A stretch of DNA of 64,000 nucleotides. It comes from Eriocheir sinensis. Taxonomy: Eukaryota; Arthropoda; Malacostraca; Decapoda; Varunidae. A program made the translations under genes and the position numbers. The DNA lies in NCBI RefSeq assembly GCF_024679095.1, contig NW_026112163.1, positions 131,001 to 195,000 on the forward strand, given 5' to 3'. Shown here piece after piece: positions 1 to 12,600 of the stretch. Every line of letters begins with the position of its first letter. The stretch's first letter is position 1. The notes under the pieces are model-generated. The model searched no databases. It was not told the origin of the DNA and saw nothing but the letters and a program-made list of their open reading frames with translations.

Positions 1-606
1 AGCGTTAAGGACCTGGGGGTCAAAATCGCGTCAAACCTCAAATTCTCACAGCAATGCATCGATGCAGCAAATAAAGCGAACAGAATGTTGGGCTTCATAA
101 AAAGAAACTTTTTATTCAAGAATGAATATGTAATACTTCCGCTCTACAATAGTTTAGTCAGACACCACTTGGAATATGCGCTACAGTTTTGGTCTCTCCA
201 CCATGCAAAGGACATTGCTAAATTAGAAGGTGTTCAGCGTCGGGCAACAAAAATGATCCCTCCCTTGCGCAGCAAATCCTACGAAGAAAGGCTTTCCACC
301 CTTAACATGTTCTCTCTTGAGAAACGTCGCCTCCGGGGAAAACTGATCGAATGTTTTAAAATACTTAATGGTTTCATGAATGTAGACAGATCAAAATTGT
401 TTATGATCGATGACACTTTGCGAACGAGGAACAATGGCATAAAACTCAAATGTAGACAAGTAAATTCAGACTGCACCAAATTTTTCTTCACCAACGTTGA
501 AGTGCGAGAATGGAATAAGCTTCCACCTTTAGTGGTCCATTGTACCACGATTGACTCCTTTAAAAACAAGCTCGACCGTCACTTCCTTGAACTTAATATT
601 AACTAG
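1..606 (+). pseudogene. CR1-like LINE, 3' part of reverse transcriptase ORF
   Basis: The frame is open from base 1, so the ORF enters from outside the window, and it ends at a TAA/TAG after base 600. The protein is the C-terminal tail of a CR1/Jockey-group non-LTR retrotransposon polymerase. The motifs are DLGVKI, LVRHHLEYALQFWSLH, a VQRRATKMI helix and the terminal WNKLPPLVV...TIDSFKNKLD block that ends these proteins. The catalytic palm lies upstream, off the window. It resembles the tail of the element at 12.9-14.3 kb (LVRPHLDYAVQFWSP, VQRRMTKMI). About 120 bp of 3' UTR follows, ending in a short tandem of CTATGTAAAT. This is a 5'-truncated or window-truncated copy, and no host function is expected. 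Confidence 0.85.
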
Positions 607-724
607 AGTAGAAATGCAACGTTTTGGAGCCATCTGATTAATGGAGAATCACTTAGGTTTAAGGACAGGCCACCTAGTCTGGACCATGAATTCTGTGTAG
701 TCTGATTCTCTATGTAAATCTATG

Positions 725-952
<228 letters not shown>

Positions 953-1951
953 TCTTGCGACTCCTTGTGATTGTTATTAATTTTTCGACCTATAATTAGG
1001 TGTATTTTATAATAATTTTCTATCCTACGATTATTCTGCTGCCTTTTTTATGTCATTTATCTTTATCTCCCTGTTTCTCTTCATCTTTCTGCGTTTTTTT
1101 GTTTCTTTATTTCTCTGTGAGGGACCGTTGTTGGCTGTCATTTTTTTCTCGGCTATTTCGCTTTTTTTTAAAATTTATTTTACAACCTATTAATATGTAA
1201 TATTTTTTATTATTTTAATCCTGCTATTATCCTTCTGTCTTTTTTTCTTATGATATTTATCTTTCTTTCCATGTTTGTCTTCATCTTTTTTACTTTCCTT
1301 GTCTCTTCTCTTCTTATATATTTTAGTTATATAAATATTGCCTTATCTTTTCGAAATGTTGGAGGGAGGAGAAGGAGGAATAAGTGGAGAAGGAGGAGGA
1401 GGAGGAGGAGGAGGAAAAAGAAAGAGTATAATAATAAGAAGAAAAAGATGAATAATAAAAAAAGAATGAAGAAGAGGAGGAGAAATACCGGAGGGTACGT
1501 ACCCTTGCCTTCCTCTCCTATCTCCCCTCCTCCCCTTCCTCTATTCACGGGGTGCCAACCTGGAGGTGACAGGAGGGGCGGAGAGAAGCTTCATGTTTCC
1601 CACTCCTTCTTTCCCTCCCTGCCTCTCAAGCCTCTTATATACTTCTCCTCCTCCTCCTCCTCCTCCTCCCTCTCATCTACATCCCCCTCCCCTCCCCCCT
1701 TCATCACATCTCTTGTTTCCTTTGTTATTTTTTGTCTTCCCCTCCTTGTGCATGTCTTCCTTCGTCCTCCTACGCTCTTGTCTACAGCCACTCCTCCTCC
1801 TCTTTTGCCTCGTCCCTTTCTCCTTTCATGCATATTTCGTCCACCTTTTACCTGCTTTCATCTCCTGTATGGTTCCCTCAGCATCTTCGACTCTATTCCT
1901 TGGTCACACATCCTCGTTCATATTCCCTTTCCTATTATTCCTTTCTCCTTG
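953..1951. other. Unassigned low-complexity region
   Basis: No coding homology is seen. The DNA is T-rich to about 1350, then a purine tract of GGA/GAA repeats (about 1362-1480), then a pyrimidine tract rich in CTC (about 1600-1810). Long open frames here are only low-complexity translations (poly-Arg/Lys, poly-Ser/Leu). Confidence 0.6.
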
Positions 1952-2057
<106 letters not shown>

Positions 2058-2287
2058 CAAGTCTACTATCTGTTGTATCATTCCTTTGTCTCAACTTTGT
2101 CTCTAATTCTTACATGTCTGTCTGTGTTTCACTTTGTCTGTGTCCATCTCTATCTCTATCGTTATATATGTCTCTAAATTTATTCCAGGTTTATATATTT
2201 TTTCTGTTCACCGGCGAAGCAGTTCATTGTTTCTTCGTGACTTTACTAAGGCAACTGGGTGACCCTTGGCTGTTCACAACTTACATT

Positions 2288-4262
2288 TTTTTTTTTTTTT
2301 TTTTTTTTTTTACAGCAAAGGAGACAGCTCAAGGGCACAAAAAAGTAAACATTAATAAAAAAAAAAAGCCCGCTACTACTGCTGGGTAAGTACAAGATGT
2401 GTGGCGTAGTTGATCTCAGGAGGTGTCTGATACCCTCTGTTGATGTTCAAGTCGTAGGCAGGAGGGCATGAATCTGAATCGTGATTGTTCCAGGATACAG
2501 TTGAATGAAAGATATAGATGTGGGGCGTGTCTTGACATAATGCTGAGTATAACCAAAACAAGGGAGTCGTAACTATGAATCCTCTAAACATTATGTTAGC
2601 ATGTAGGGATGCGATAAGATCAGTCAGCGTGGAAATATCGATAGAAGATAGAAGAGGCAACATTAAGAGGGAACCAAGAATCACTATCAGTATGAGGAGG
2701 AGAGCTGATGAGACGAAGAGCCTTTGCCTCCACTCTGTCCAGAAGAGCTGTGTGGTGGGCCCCAGCCCCCCACATGAGATGCATACTCCATACGAGGGCG
2801 GACAAGGCCCCTGTATGGACAGCAACTGTGCAGGGAGAAGAACTGGCGGAGACGGTACAGAACGCCCAGCCTCGAGGAAGCTGATTTAGTAAGAGATGAA
2901 GTTTCCTTTTCAGTGAGTGAGATTTTAAACCAATACATTATATGTTTGTTGAGAAGGTGATAGCTGGGTGTTGTCAAAGAATAGGGGATAGTTGTTTGGA
3001 AGATTGTGTCAGTGGATAGGTGGAGAAACTGTGTTTTGAGGCGTTGAAGGACACCAGGTTCTTCTTGCCCCAATCGGAAATAATAGTAAGGTCTGAGGCT
3101 AAGCGTTCTGCAGCCTCCAGCCTTGAGTCGTTAAGTTCTTGAAGGGTGGGTCTTCTATTAAAAAGTTGAATAATGCAGAGTGGAATCATCGGCGTAGGAA
3201 TGGATAGGACAGTTCGTTTTGGAAAGAAGATCATCAATGAACAACAGAAAAGAGTGGGAGATAGGACAGAACCCTGTGGGACATCACTGTTAATAGATTT
3301 AGGGGAAGAACAGTGACCGTCTACCACGGCAGAAATAGAACGGTCAGAAAGGAAACTGGAGATAAAGGTACAGAGAGAAGGATAGAAACCGTAGGAGGGT
3401 AGTTTAGAAAGCAAAGATTTGTGCCAGAATCTATCAAAAGCTTTTGATATGTCCAGCGCAATAGCAAAAGTTTCACCGAAACGGCTAAGAGAGGATGACC
3501 AAGAGTCAGTTAAGAAGGCTAGGAGATCACCAGTAGAACGCCCCTTGCGGAACCCATACTGGCGATCAGATAGAAGGTCAGAAGTGGAAAGGTGCTTTTG
3601 AATCTTACGGTTGAGATTGATTCAAAAGCTTTAGATAGACAAGAAAGTAAAGCAATAGGACGGTAGTTTGAGGGATTGGAGCGGTCACCCTTATTAGGTA
3701 CAGGCTGTGTGAAGGCATACTTCCAGCAAGAAGGAAAGGTAGATGTTGACAGGCAGAGGCGAAAGAGTTTGACCAGGCAGGGTGACAGCACGGAGGCACA
3801 GTTTTAAGGACAATAGGAGGCACTCCATCAGGTCCATAAGCCTTCTGAGGATTGAGGCCAGAGGGCATAGAAAACATCATTTTGAAGAATCTTTATAACA
3901 GGCATAAAAGGAGTCAGAGGGGATGAGTAGGAGGAATATGCCCAGAATCGTCCAGAGTGGAGTTTTAGAAAAAGTTTGAGAAGAGTTCAGCCTTAGAGAT
4001 AGATGAGACAGCAGTGTTGCCGTCAGGACTGAGAGTGGAGGAAAGATGAAGAAGTGAAGTTGGAGGAGATGTTTTGGCTAGATGCCAGAAGTCACAGGAA
4101 GAGTTAGAAAGCAAGGTTTTGACATTTTCTATTAATGAAAGAATTTTGGTTAGTCGGAGAATAGATTTGGCACGATTTCGGGCAGAAATGTAAGTTCATA
4201 ATTGGCATTGGTGAACTTTGCATTTCTGCCAGAAATAATCAACCTGATCAAAGCATACTTCA
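2288..4262 (-). mobile_element. LINE (family J), 3' two-thirds, degenerate
   Basis: Read on the minus strand this is the same LINE as the full-length copy at 56.3-59.6 kb. The poly-A tail is the T run at 2287-2310. The 3' UTR (gagctgtctcctttgctgt, reversed here) and the RT matching bases 57.6-59.5 kb follow. RT pieces include LNPQKAYGPDGVPPIVLK, a NYRPIALLSCLSKAFES block, VPQGSVLSPTLF and DLTIISDWGKKNLVSFNASK. The reading frame breaks many times, for example between 3414 and 3519 and around 3073. The endonuclease part is missing. It is a dead, 5'-truncated copy. The clade (Jockey or CR1 group) is from general resemblance only. Confidence 0.85.
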
Positions 4263-4530
4263 GTCAACCCCATTATACTGCTGGGTATGTACAAGTTGTG
4301 TGTTGCGTAGTTGTATCTCAGCCTGTGTCTAGTATGTTGATGTTTTAATATAGACATTTTGGAGGCATGAATCTGAATCGTGGTCGTTGCAGGATAGTTG
4401 AATAATAGATATAGCTATGTAGGGCGTGTCTGTGATCACATTATGCTTGATATAACCAAAACAAGGGAGTCAGTAACTATGAATCCTCTAAACACTTATG
4501 TTATCATGTAGGGATCGCGATAAGATCTAC
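4263..4530 (-). mobile_element. Second partial copy of the family-J LINE 3' end
   Basis: This stretch repeats 2378-2620 in the same orientation with scattered indels. Shared words include aaccaaaacaagggagtc, tatgaatcctctaaaca and gcatgaatctgaatcgtg. It abuts the upstream end of the first copy, so two truncated copies, or a local duplication, sit head to tail. Bases 4531-5089 hold nothing I can assign. Confidence 0.75.
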
Positions 4531-5089
4531 GGTTCGGGTAAATACGAATGGAAATCACTTAAGACGACCAGGAATCACTGTGTCTGCGTACTGAAGACGA
4601 ACATGTTTTTCAATGTCGACTTTTCGAACTGATCCCCTCTTAGATCTACCTCTGTCCCTTTTCAGAAAGCCACTCGCCCACCTGCGTATAGATTCACCTC
4701 CATACCTCGTTTTGTCGTATCAATGATTCCTTTTCCGTCAGTAATATACTAAACCAATACATTATATATTAAAACATCAACAAAGATACCGTATGTTATA
4801 GGGGACTTTAAGCAGAACTGTATCCGGCCCTTTGGCGTAAGGGAGACTGATACGTAACCTCTCATTTGTTGATCTAAAAGGGCTGAGGCACATTACTACA
4901 ATATTTCATTCAAATAATTCAAGTAACGTCGTAAAAAAATATAACAGATAAGAAAGCAGTGCTCACTTTGCATTATTTCTTGCATAAGTAAACTATCTGA
5001 GGAAAATATGGAAACTCCAGCTGCTTCTCGAGTAATGCAAAGATGCGTAAAATCAGGTTTTTAGTTATTTGTGATCCATGAAGATGATG

Positions 5090-5322
5090 TAGGCTGTCGA
5101 CCTGAGAGGTGTTTTGATACCTCTTCAAACACTTTCTTTATTATATTTTGCAACATTCGCGGTCCTTGTTCTAATTTCCATTCTGTGAAACACCATCTCT
5201 CCTCCTTTAAACCCCATCTTATTTTCCTCACCGAAACCCAGGTTTCTGAGGCTGCTGAGAGTAATATCAACTCTGTTTCTTCCTACTGTCACCTTCTCGC
5301 CTTCTCATCATCCACTTGGTAG
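5090..5322 (+). mobile_element. Family-J LINE endonuclease start, fragment
   Basis: The translation FCNIRGPCSNFHSVKHHLSS...[13 protein letters not shown] matches the start of the APE-type endonuclease of the copy at 56.6 kb ([33 protein letters not shown]). The strand is opposite to the fragments just upstream, so it is a separate scrap or an inversion. The endonuclease core beyond the first motif is absent. Confidence 0.8.
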
Positions 5323-5514
5323 GTCTATGTCGACCTATCAGTTTGCGTCAGCCTCCTTCAGTCGGCCCGGAATATTTGTTTCAGGGAGAGTCCTTAGTTT
5401 CTAAGCACTTCGTTGATGTTACCAGTCCATCTCTTTCGCGGTCTTCGTACAGGTCGTGTACCCCTGGGGCACAGATTCAACCAATGCTTTCCTAATCTGT
5501 TTATCTACAATTCA

Positions 5515-5690
5515 GTGAAGAAAATGTAGTCCTACACCTTTGGAGGATATCCAGCATACCAATACCACATGGGAAACACTCCTCTATCCACCGCAGAGGC
5601 AGAGAAAGACCTGGGACTATTATGTAATGACCGCCTGACCTGTTTCCGGAGACCTCAGCTTGTGTTGTTTTGTCGCCGAGTGCTCCTGGC
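5515..5690 (+). mobile_element. Short LINE polymerase scrap
   Basis: The peptide NTPLSTAEAEKDLGLLCNDRLT has the pattern (EKDLGVxVxxxL) found between palm and thumb of CR1/Jockey-group polymerases. Nothing else of the element is recognisable. Bases 5323-5514 and 5691-6071 are unassigned. Confidence 0.5.
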
Positions 5691-6067
5691 CAGTCTGTAT
5701 AAAAGGACAATCAACGAACACCCACATCGCTATCCTCCTTACATCACCGAAAACATCGACATAACTCATTCTGCTATATGACTGCAATGATGGTAAATGA
5801 TGTCTATAGACGTGCCATTTTGACGAGAAAAGTCTTCTGGATAATTATACAACTTTATTCAGCACTATTGAACTTGCTGTGTTATCGTTCTGCAGTGTAA
5901 GGTTCCTGTAGTTGAGCAACACTGCACAATGAATTGCGCGCTGGAGTGTAAATGGCCGGTTATACCGCACGCTTAAGCGGCACATGTAGTATTTGTAGCA
6001 GTTGTAGTTATACCTATTATTAGCAGTAATATTAAGTAGCAGTTATATTAGTAGTAGCAGTAGTTGT

Positions 6068-6071
<4 letters not shown>

Positions 6072-6119
<48 letters not shown>
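6072..6119. repeat. (CT)n microsatellite
   Basis: About 48 bp of CT repeats. Bases 6120-6394 have no recognised feature. Confidence 0.9.
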
Positions 6120-6121
<2 letters not shown>

Positions 6122-6394
6122 TTATAAGATAATTTTATAGATTGTGTATATCTCTTTTCATAATAAGGGTGAAATTCACAGATTCAGTATAATTAATAAA
6201 ATTAAGAAATGGGGAGTAGGTGGACCATCTGTTACTGCGTGGGTCGAGAGAGTTTGAGTGGACAGCCAGGGCAGCTTCCATCCTGGCGGTGGGCGGAGTG
6301 ACCCGGGTCCCTCCCCACCGGCTACCTGCGGATTAAGTGCCTCCGGGAAACTAAACTCATCGGTCAAGCATATTCGTTTTTTCACTCACTAGTG

Positions 6395-6566
6395 GATCGC
6401 TTATGAGTCGATCCGATAGTACATTAACGATCTTCCACTGTCAGCGCCTAACTCTTCCACTAGACTATTTACCGACGATCGTTTACTGTTTAGAGCAGTA
6501 AAAACTACTGACGACTGCAGACTACTACGAAACTACTTGGACGCCCTCGAGCGGTGTGAACGCACC

Positions 6567-6605
<39 letters not shown>

Positions 6606-7690
6606 GTTGTTGCCTATTGCGCCGGTAGGCATCTTCCCGGTGAAGCCTGATGGTCGGCCCAAGGCTTCTTCCAGGTGGGGCCTGATGGTCAGCCCATCCC
6701 GTTCTGGCGCAGGCGAGTGTTTATAGTGGCGCCATCTTGCATTGGCTCATGCTGCCCCCCGGAACTCGTTCTTGATTCGCTTGGACGGCTTCCTCTAGAG
6801 TCCGGGTTGATGGGTGGTCTTCAGGAGGACAGCATGTGGGTAGTTTTAAGCCACTCGGCGGTGACTGAAAAATCCGAGTGGTAGCGTGAGGATTCGAACC
6901 CGCGTCGTCCATCACGCGGCGAATGTGGGTCCAGTACGCTATCACTTCGGCCACCGCCGACCAGATAAATGCAAACTATTAAGATTCACCAGAGTGCACA
7001 ACCCCATCCATCACACCAACACTCTCCATAATTCAGATTTAGAATCAGTTCATACACACAAGTACCTTGGCATCCATCTCTCAACTAACTTGAAATTCAT
7101 CACTCACATAGACCATATCAGTGCCACAGCCAACAGAACACTGGGAATCCTGAGGAGGAATTTACATAACTGCACACCTGACATTAAACACATAGCTTAT
7201 GACACACTTGTTAGACCAACACTGGAATACTGCTCCACGGTGTGGGATCCTTACACACACAGAAACATTGATAGGTTAGAACAACTCAACACCAAGGCGG
7301 CTAAGTTCATTACAAACAATTACACTCGAACGCCTGGCATCACAACACGGATCACACAACAGATAAACATGGAACCTCTTCACATACGCAGACAAGCACA
7401 CATTTACACTTATGTACAAGATCACAAACACTCACATTGACATTGATCCACACACATACTTACAAAACGCAAACAGTCAACGTACTCGTAACACACACAT
7501 CCATAAATACCAAACATATCACACTAATACTGATGCATACAAGCCCTCATACTTTCCATGCACCATACGTGACTGGAACAGCCTCCCTCAACAGATTTTA
7601 GACTGTGGTACAATAGACTCATTCAGAAAACAAATACACACGCACTTGTCACCACAACATACCAACACTAACAATTACACTTGATTCACT
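6395..7690 (+). pseudogene. CR1/Jockey-type LINE 3' half, interrupted by a SINE
   Basis: Bases 6400-6567 encode the end of the RT palm (LPLSAPNSSTRLFTDDRLL, with FTDD in place of the usual FADD/YADD). After a SINE insertion the polymerase resumes at 6961 with DKCKLLRFTRV, HTHKYLGIHLSTNLKF, LVRPTLEYCSTVWDP and the terminal WNSLPQQILDCGTIDSFRKQI, ending near 7683. One frameshift lies near 7420. The family differs in sequence from the other LINEs here. The 5' part, including endonuclease and most of the palm, is absent. Non-functional. Confidence 0.8.
6568..6960 (-). mobile_element. tRNA-derived SINE (family S1), copy 1
   Basis: On the minus strand the element starts with a tRNA-like head, GGCGGTGGCCGAAGTGATAG (A-box region), followed by a B box GGTTCGAATCC. 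The body contains CCGAGTGGCTTAAAACTACC and a poly-A tail, which is the T run at 6569-6603. Three related copies lie at 17.4, 39.0 and 49.0 kb, all on the minus strand. It sits inside the LINE at 6395-7690, so it is younger than that LINE. RNA polymerase III transcription is expected from the A and B boxes by analogy. Confidence 0.88.
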
Positions 7691-8420
7691 TCCCTCCCCT
7701 GCACACTCGGCTCCCCCGTCCCCCCAACAGCTAACACAAATATGCGTGTTAAATATTTAGGTTCGTATCGCTGATTTTTCGCTATATCGCGGGATTTTGC
7801 GGTATAGGGGTATTTTAATATATTTATTATTTTACTTATTTTGCAGTGATAGAAGCAGTTTCTATCCTAAAAAAATTGTAAACAATATAAAAAAGAATAA
7901 AAAAATATTAATACGAACATATTAAAAGAATATTAAATTGAAATAAAATACGTAACGTACAACAGATGAGTAGACAAAGGCTCGCACGTATGGAAAACGT
8001 AGCAACGGCCGCTTCCGCTTGAGCTACTTTGCTCACGTGTGATTGTACACGGCACACGATTGGCTGATGGATGGGAGGCGACCAACCATTGCACGGTGTT
8101 CTTTATTCTGAGCGCTGATTGGATCAGCGACCGTAGCATTTGTTGGTTCGTCAGTGGTTAGCTCGGAGACAAAGGGAGAGTGTGTTACAGCTTGCTACCG
8201 TTAAATGTTCGAGAACTTGGCAGTGAGGACCCAGACAGGATGAGGCAATGACTACACTTGAACAAGACTCAAATCCTAAACTTGCTCAACATGATTACTA
8301 CAAGCCTATCTAGTTTCGTGAACTCTTTGCGCTACTGGAATAAACACGTGATTTTTTAGTATAGGCGAGGGGGGGAGGAGTAATGGGAGCACTGGGAGGA
8401 GTAATGGGAGAGGACATCTA
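7691..8420. other. Unassigned; cluster of CCAAT-type boxes
   Basis: No coding match. Bases 7765-7810 carry cgctatatcgcgg/ttgcggtat words resembling decayed MITE ends. Bases 8055-8125 hold three ATTGG/CCAAT-like boxes (cgattggctgatgg, accaaccattg, gctgattggatcagc), the last within a partial palindrome. Confidence 0.35.
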
Positions 8421-9640
8421 GCTCATAATATAACCAGGCAGCTTAGAAGTTATTATAGGGGAGTAACAGAGGACGGGCCAATAATCTTCTATACTAACAG
8501 CAGGAGCCTCAGAAACAAGATAGACTTACTAAGGGGTGAAGCTTGTTCAGAAAATTTTGACACAATAGCGATCACTGAGACATGGATAGACACTGCCAAT
8601 AAAAAAAAATAGATCGGAATTTGAAATAACGGGTTACCAGATGTTTCACAAAGACAGAAGGGGCAGGAAGGGAGGTGGAGTTGCGCTATATGTTAAAGAC
8701 TCACTTAAATGTTTATTTAATAATTCAGTCAAAACTAACATGGATTCAGAATCAGTTTGGGTGGACGTTTACAAAGGGAAAGAAAAACTAACTCTAGGAG
8801 TTATGTACAGGCCACCCAACCTTAACAGGCAGGACACGAGTATATTACTGCAGGAGATTGCCAAGGCGAGTAGGAGTAGAAATGTCTGCGTAATGGGGGA
8901 TTTCAATTATAGGAATATAGACTGGGAAGACCTAATGGGTGACCTGGAAACCGAGGATTTTCTTGAAGTTATACAAGATAATTTCCTTAAGCAGGTAGTT
9001 ACTGAGCCTACCAGAGGAGATAACATATTAGACTTGGTCCTAACTAATAATGGGAACTTACTACGTGAGTTGGAGGTGGGTGGAGAGTTAGGAAATAGTG
9101 ACAACAGAACGGTTCGTTTTATCTTAGACTGGGGGGTAACCTGCATACCAAACACAGTGTCAGTGCCAGATTTTAGAAGAGCAAATTACGAGGGGCTTCG
9201 AAGACATTTTGAAGGGGTAAACTGGGATAATTTAGGGACTCATGGGAGCCAGAACTGCGGATTGGAGAGCCAGGAGAACCAGGTAGAAATGTCTTACAAT
9301 AATTTAGTTAGAGTAATGGTAGAGGGGCAAAGACAGCATATACCACAGCAAACACTTAGAAAAGAAAACAATGACCCTAAGTGGATGACTCGTGGACCAA
9401 AACACGATATAGGGTTAAAGAAGGGAATTTATCAGAAAATAAAGAATGGTGAAACAGATCTCAGGGTCCGGTACGTCGAACTATCTAGATTAGTTAAGGA
9501 AAATACCAGGATAGCAAAAAGGGACTATGAAATCAAAGTAGCAAATGAGGCGAAAGTAATCCTAAGGGCTTCTTTCAGATGTATAGAACAAAAACACGGG
9601 AGAAAATTGGACCGCTGAAAACAAACACAGGGGAGCTAGT
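8421..9640 (+). pseudogene. CR1-like LINE, endonuclease half
   Basis: Apurinic-type endonuclease of a CR1-like LINE. Motifs in order are IFYTNSRSLRNKIDLL, ITETWID, GGGVALYVKD, GVMYRPPN, VCVMGDFNY, ILDLVLTNN and LGNSDNRTVRF. The final motif is normally SDH, and this copy reads SDN, so the usual catalytic His is lost. A frameshift lies near 8610 (A run) and another near 9590, where TREKIGPLKTNTGELV continues in another frame. The ORF is then cut at about 9640 by a minus-strand LINE. The reverse transcriptase resumes at about 12.9 kb. About 100 codons of linker seem to be missing between the halves. Confidence 0.85.
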
Positions 9641-12600
9641 AGAATTGATTATTAAGGGCGTCGTGACTTGACGCCGCAACTGCAGGGCCATATGGCGCCG
9701 GATCTAGTGCATTTAAAATGTTTTAAAACTATATTAAACCGCTAAAAAAAGATAAAAACATGATAGAAAAACTATACAAAACCACTCAAAAATTGAAATA
9801 CAAATTTACAAAAATAAACTAATAGAACTATATAAAGCCGGTTAAAGGTAAAATACAAGATAAAAACAACGATAAGGAGTCAATAAAACCTTCAGGAGGT
9901 TGAGGATGCCAGCCTCCTGTAGGAAGCCATACACGTCATGTCCCGGGGAGAGTGCCTTCTCCCCCAGCACCAGAGAGAGAGAGAAGCTCCCATCTCCATC
10001 TCGACACCGGGGGAGGTACCGCTCTCGCAGGTCTCCCAAACTGGGGCACTCGACCAGCAAGTGCCGATCAGTCAGGGGGACCAAACAGTCGTCACAGTAG
10101 GGCTGAACTCCCCGGGACATGAGGAAGCCATGTGTGTATCGAGTATGACCCACCCTAAGGCGGGCCAGGACGGTCTCCTTCTTACGATTTTTTATGTGGG
10201 AATACGACCAGGGACGCACAGCCCTGGTTGTAACTTCCCCCATTTTCATCGTGGCAGCTACTGCCGCCCACGTGCGCTGCCACACACCCCTGAGTGCGGA
10301 CCGCACAGTGAGATGCAAATCCTTAAGTGGGAGAGCGCACTGTGAGGGAGGACAAGAAGCAGCGGCCCGCGCCACCTCATCGGCCTCCTCATTACCACGC
10401 ACAGAGACGTGGGCAGGTACCCAACAGGTCACCTGATGCCCACGCCTTTTTGTTAAAACTAGCCAGCTAAAAATATCTAGAACTATAGGGTGGATACTCC
10501 TAAAATATTCTATTGCAGACAGGGCTGCCTGAGAGTCACAGTAGACAGTAAAAGTATCAACAGGTAAAGTGACAGTGCGAATTGCTAAAACAAGGGCGAA
10601 TAGTTCTGCGGTAAAAATTGAGGCAATAGCAGGCAAAGTTCCAGAACGGGAAAAGTCTGGAAAGACCGCTCCAAATCCAACGCCAGCATCGGATTTGGAG
10701 CCGTACGTGTATACGTAGCGTGACTAGCTGTGTGGGACAGAAACAACTGTCGAGCAGTTGATGTCGAGATGCTTGCTTTGGTAAAGTTAAAGTACCGGCA
10801 GAAATGTGTGTTTGGGAACTCCCACGGTGCGATGGGAGGTACCTGATATACTGCTATAGGGAAGTATGGTAGTGAGAAGTCCCCAATGACATTCCGGACA
10901 CGGAGACCAAAGGGGCGAGGTAGAAGAGGTTTGTTTCTGTATTCTATATCTACAGTTGTGTCTATGGTAACAGTGTAGGCAGGGTTGTTAGGTTGGCGTT
11001 GTAGTCTGTACCAGTTCTTAATCAGAAGTCTATCTCTCTGAAGGTTTTAAGAATGGTACTCCTGCGTCAACTAAGAGACTTGATATGGGGTTGATTTAAA
11101 GGCACCAGTTGACAGTCTAACTGCTGCATGATGGACTGTGTCTAGTGTGCGGAGGCGGGAGGTGATTGCCGGCGTGTACACTTCTCAGCCGTAGGACAGT
11201 CTCGACCCGATGAGTGCCTGGTAAAGGCGTAGGAGTATTGTGGGGTCAGCGCCCCATGAGGTGCACGACAGGGCACGAAAGAGATCGAGCGATCTCATGC
11301 ACTTCGTTTTTAAGGCTTTAAGGCATGTGAGGCGCTTGTCGAACAAAAGCCCAAGAACTTGTGTTCTTCCACAACATGTATACGTGAACCGCACATGGTG
11401 AGATCAGGGTCTGGATGGTGGCCTCTCAGGCGGCAGAGGTGCATGGCAACCGACTTGGATGGTGAGAATCGGAAGCTATGTTTCTCCGCCCATGTGGAAG
11501 TCCTGTCGATGGCGTTTTGCAGTCTTCGCTCTGCGGTGGACATCCGAGTCGCCGAGAACCAGATTGCCAGGTCGTCGACGTAGAGGGAGGACGACACCCC
11601 CTCAAGGAGCAACGTTGTAATGCCATTTATAGCTACAGCAAAAAGGGTGACACTTAGAACGCTTCCCTGTGGAACTCCTTCCTTCTGTTCATAGGGTGGT
11701 GAGTAAGAGTTTCTCTGACTTGGAAAGTCCTCTCTTCAAGAAACCCCTTAATAAACTTTGGCATCCGTCCACGGAGACCAAAGGCATGGAGCTATTTCAG
11801 TATCCCATATCTCCATGTTGTATCGTAAGTCTTCTCGAAGTCAAAGAACATGCACACCATGTGCTGTTTTTTCTGTAAACGAGCGGCAGATAGCTGACTC
11901 AAGACGAACAAGGGCGTCTACTGTTGATTTCATCTTCCGAAACCCTGACCGGTAGGGAGACAGGTGGCCATTACTCTCTAGGTGGTGTACTAGGCGAAAA
12001 TTAACCATCTTCTCAAGGAGTTTGCATAGGCAGCATGTTAGAGCCATGGGCCGGTAGTACAAGGGCTGTGAGCCATCCTTCCCAGGTTTGCGGATGGGAA
12101 GTACAGTGGCTTTGCGCCATCCACTTGATATGATGCCTGTCTGCCAAATTTTGTTGTATATTTGGAGCAGCAGGGTCGTGATGGTAGGACTGAGGTGTCT
12201 AATCATGGCATATGGGATATTATCTGGGCCCGGCGACGTGTCATTGCAGTGGAAGAGGGCTGATTGTAGTTCCCGCATGGAGAAGGGAACGTTGTATATT
12301 TCAGTGTTCAATGATGTAAAATCTAGCTGGCGTCTCTCCTGTTCTTCCAAATGCCGACGTACAGCGGGAGGTCTAGAGTCCGCTTAGACACAGCAGCGAA
12401 TGCACTGGCTATGGCGTCGGCGACTTCGGCGCTTCCTGCTGTTATGTTGTTGTTGATGTAAGTGCAGGTGGTGGGCTTGAGGAAAACTTTCCTGCTATTT
12501 TATGTACTCTCTTCCACACTTGTGTCATTTGTGTTTGTGAGTTTAGTGTGGATACATAACTGGCAAATGAGGATCGACGTGCTTCTTTTAGTGTCCGGCT

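Noticed and set aside
6890..6960. Possible tRNA gene
   Set aside because: The same head occurs in four copies with a shared body, so it is a SINE.
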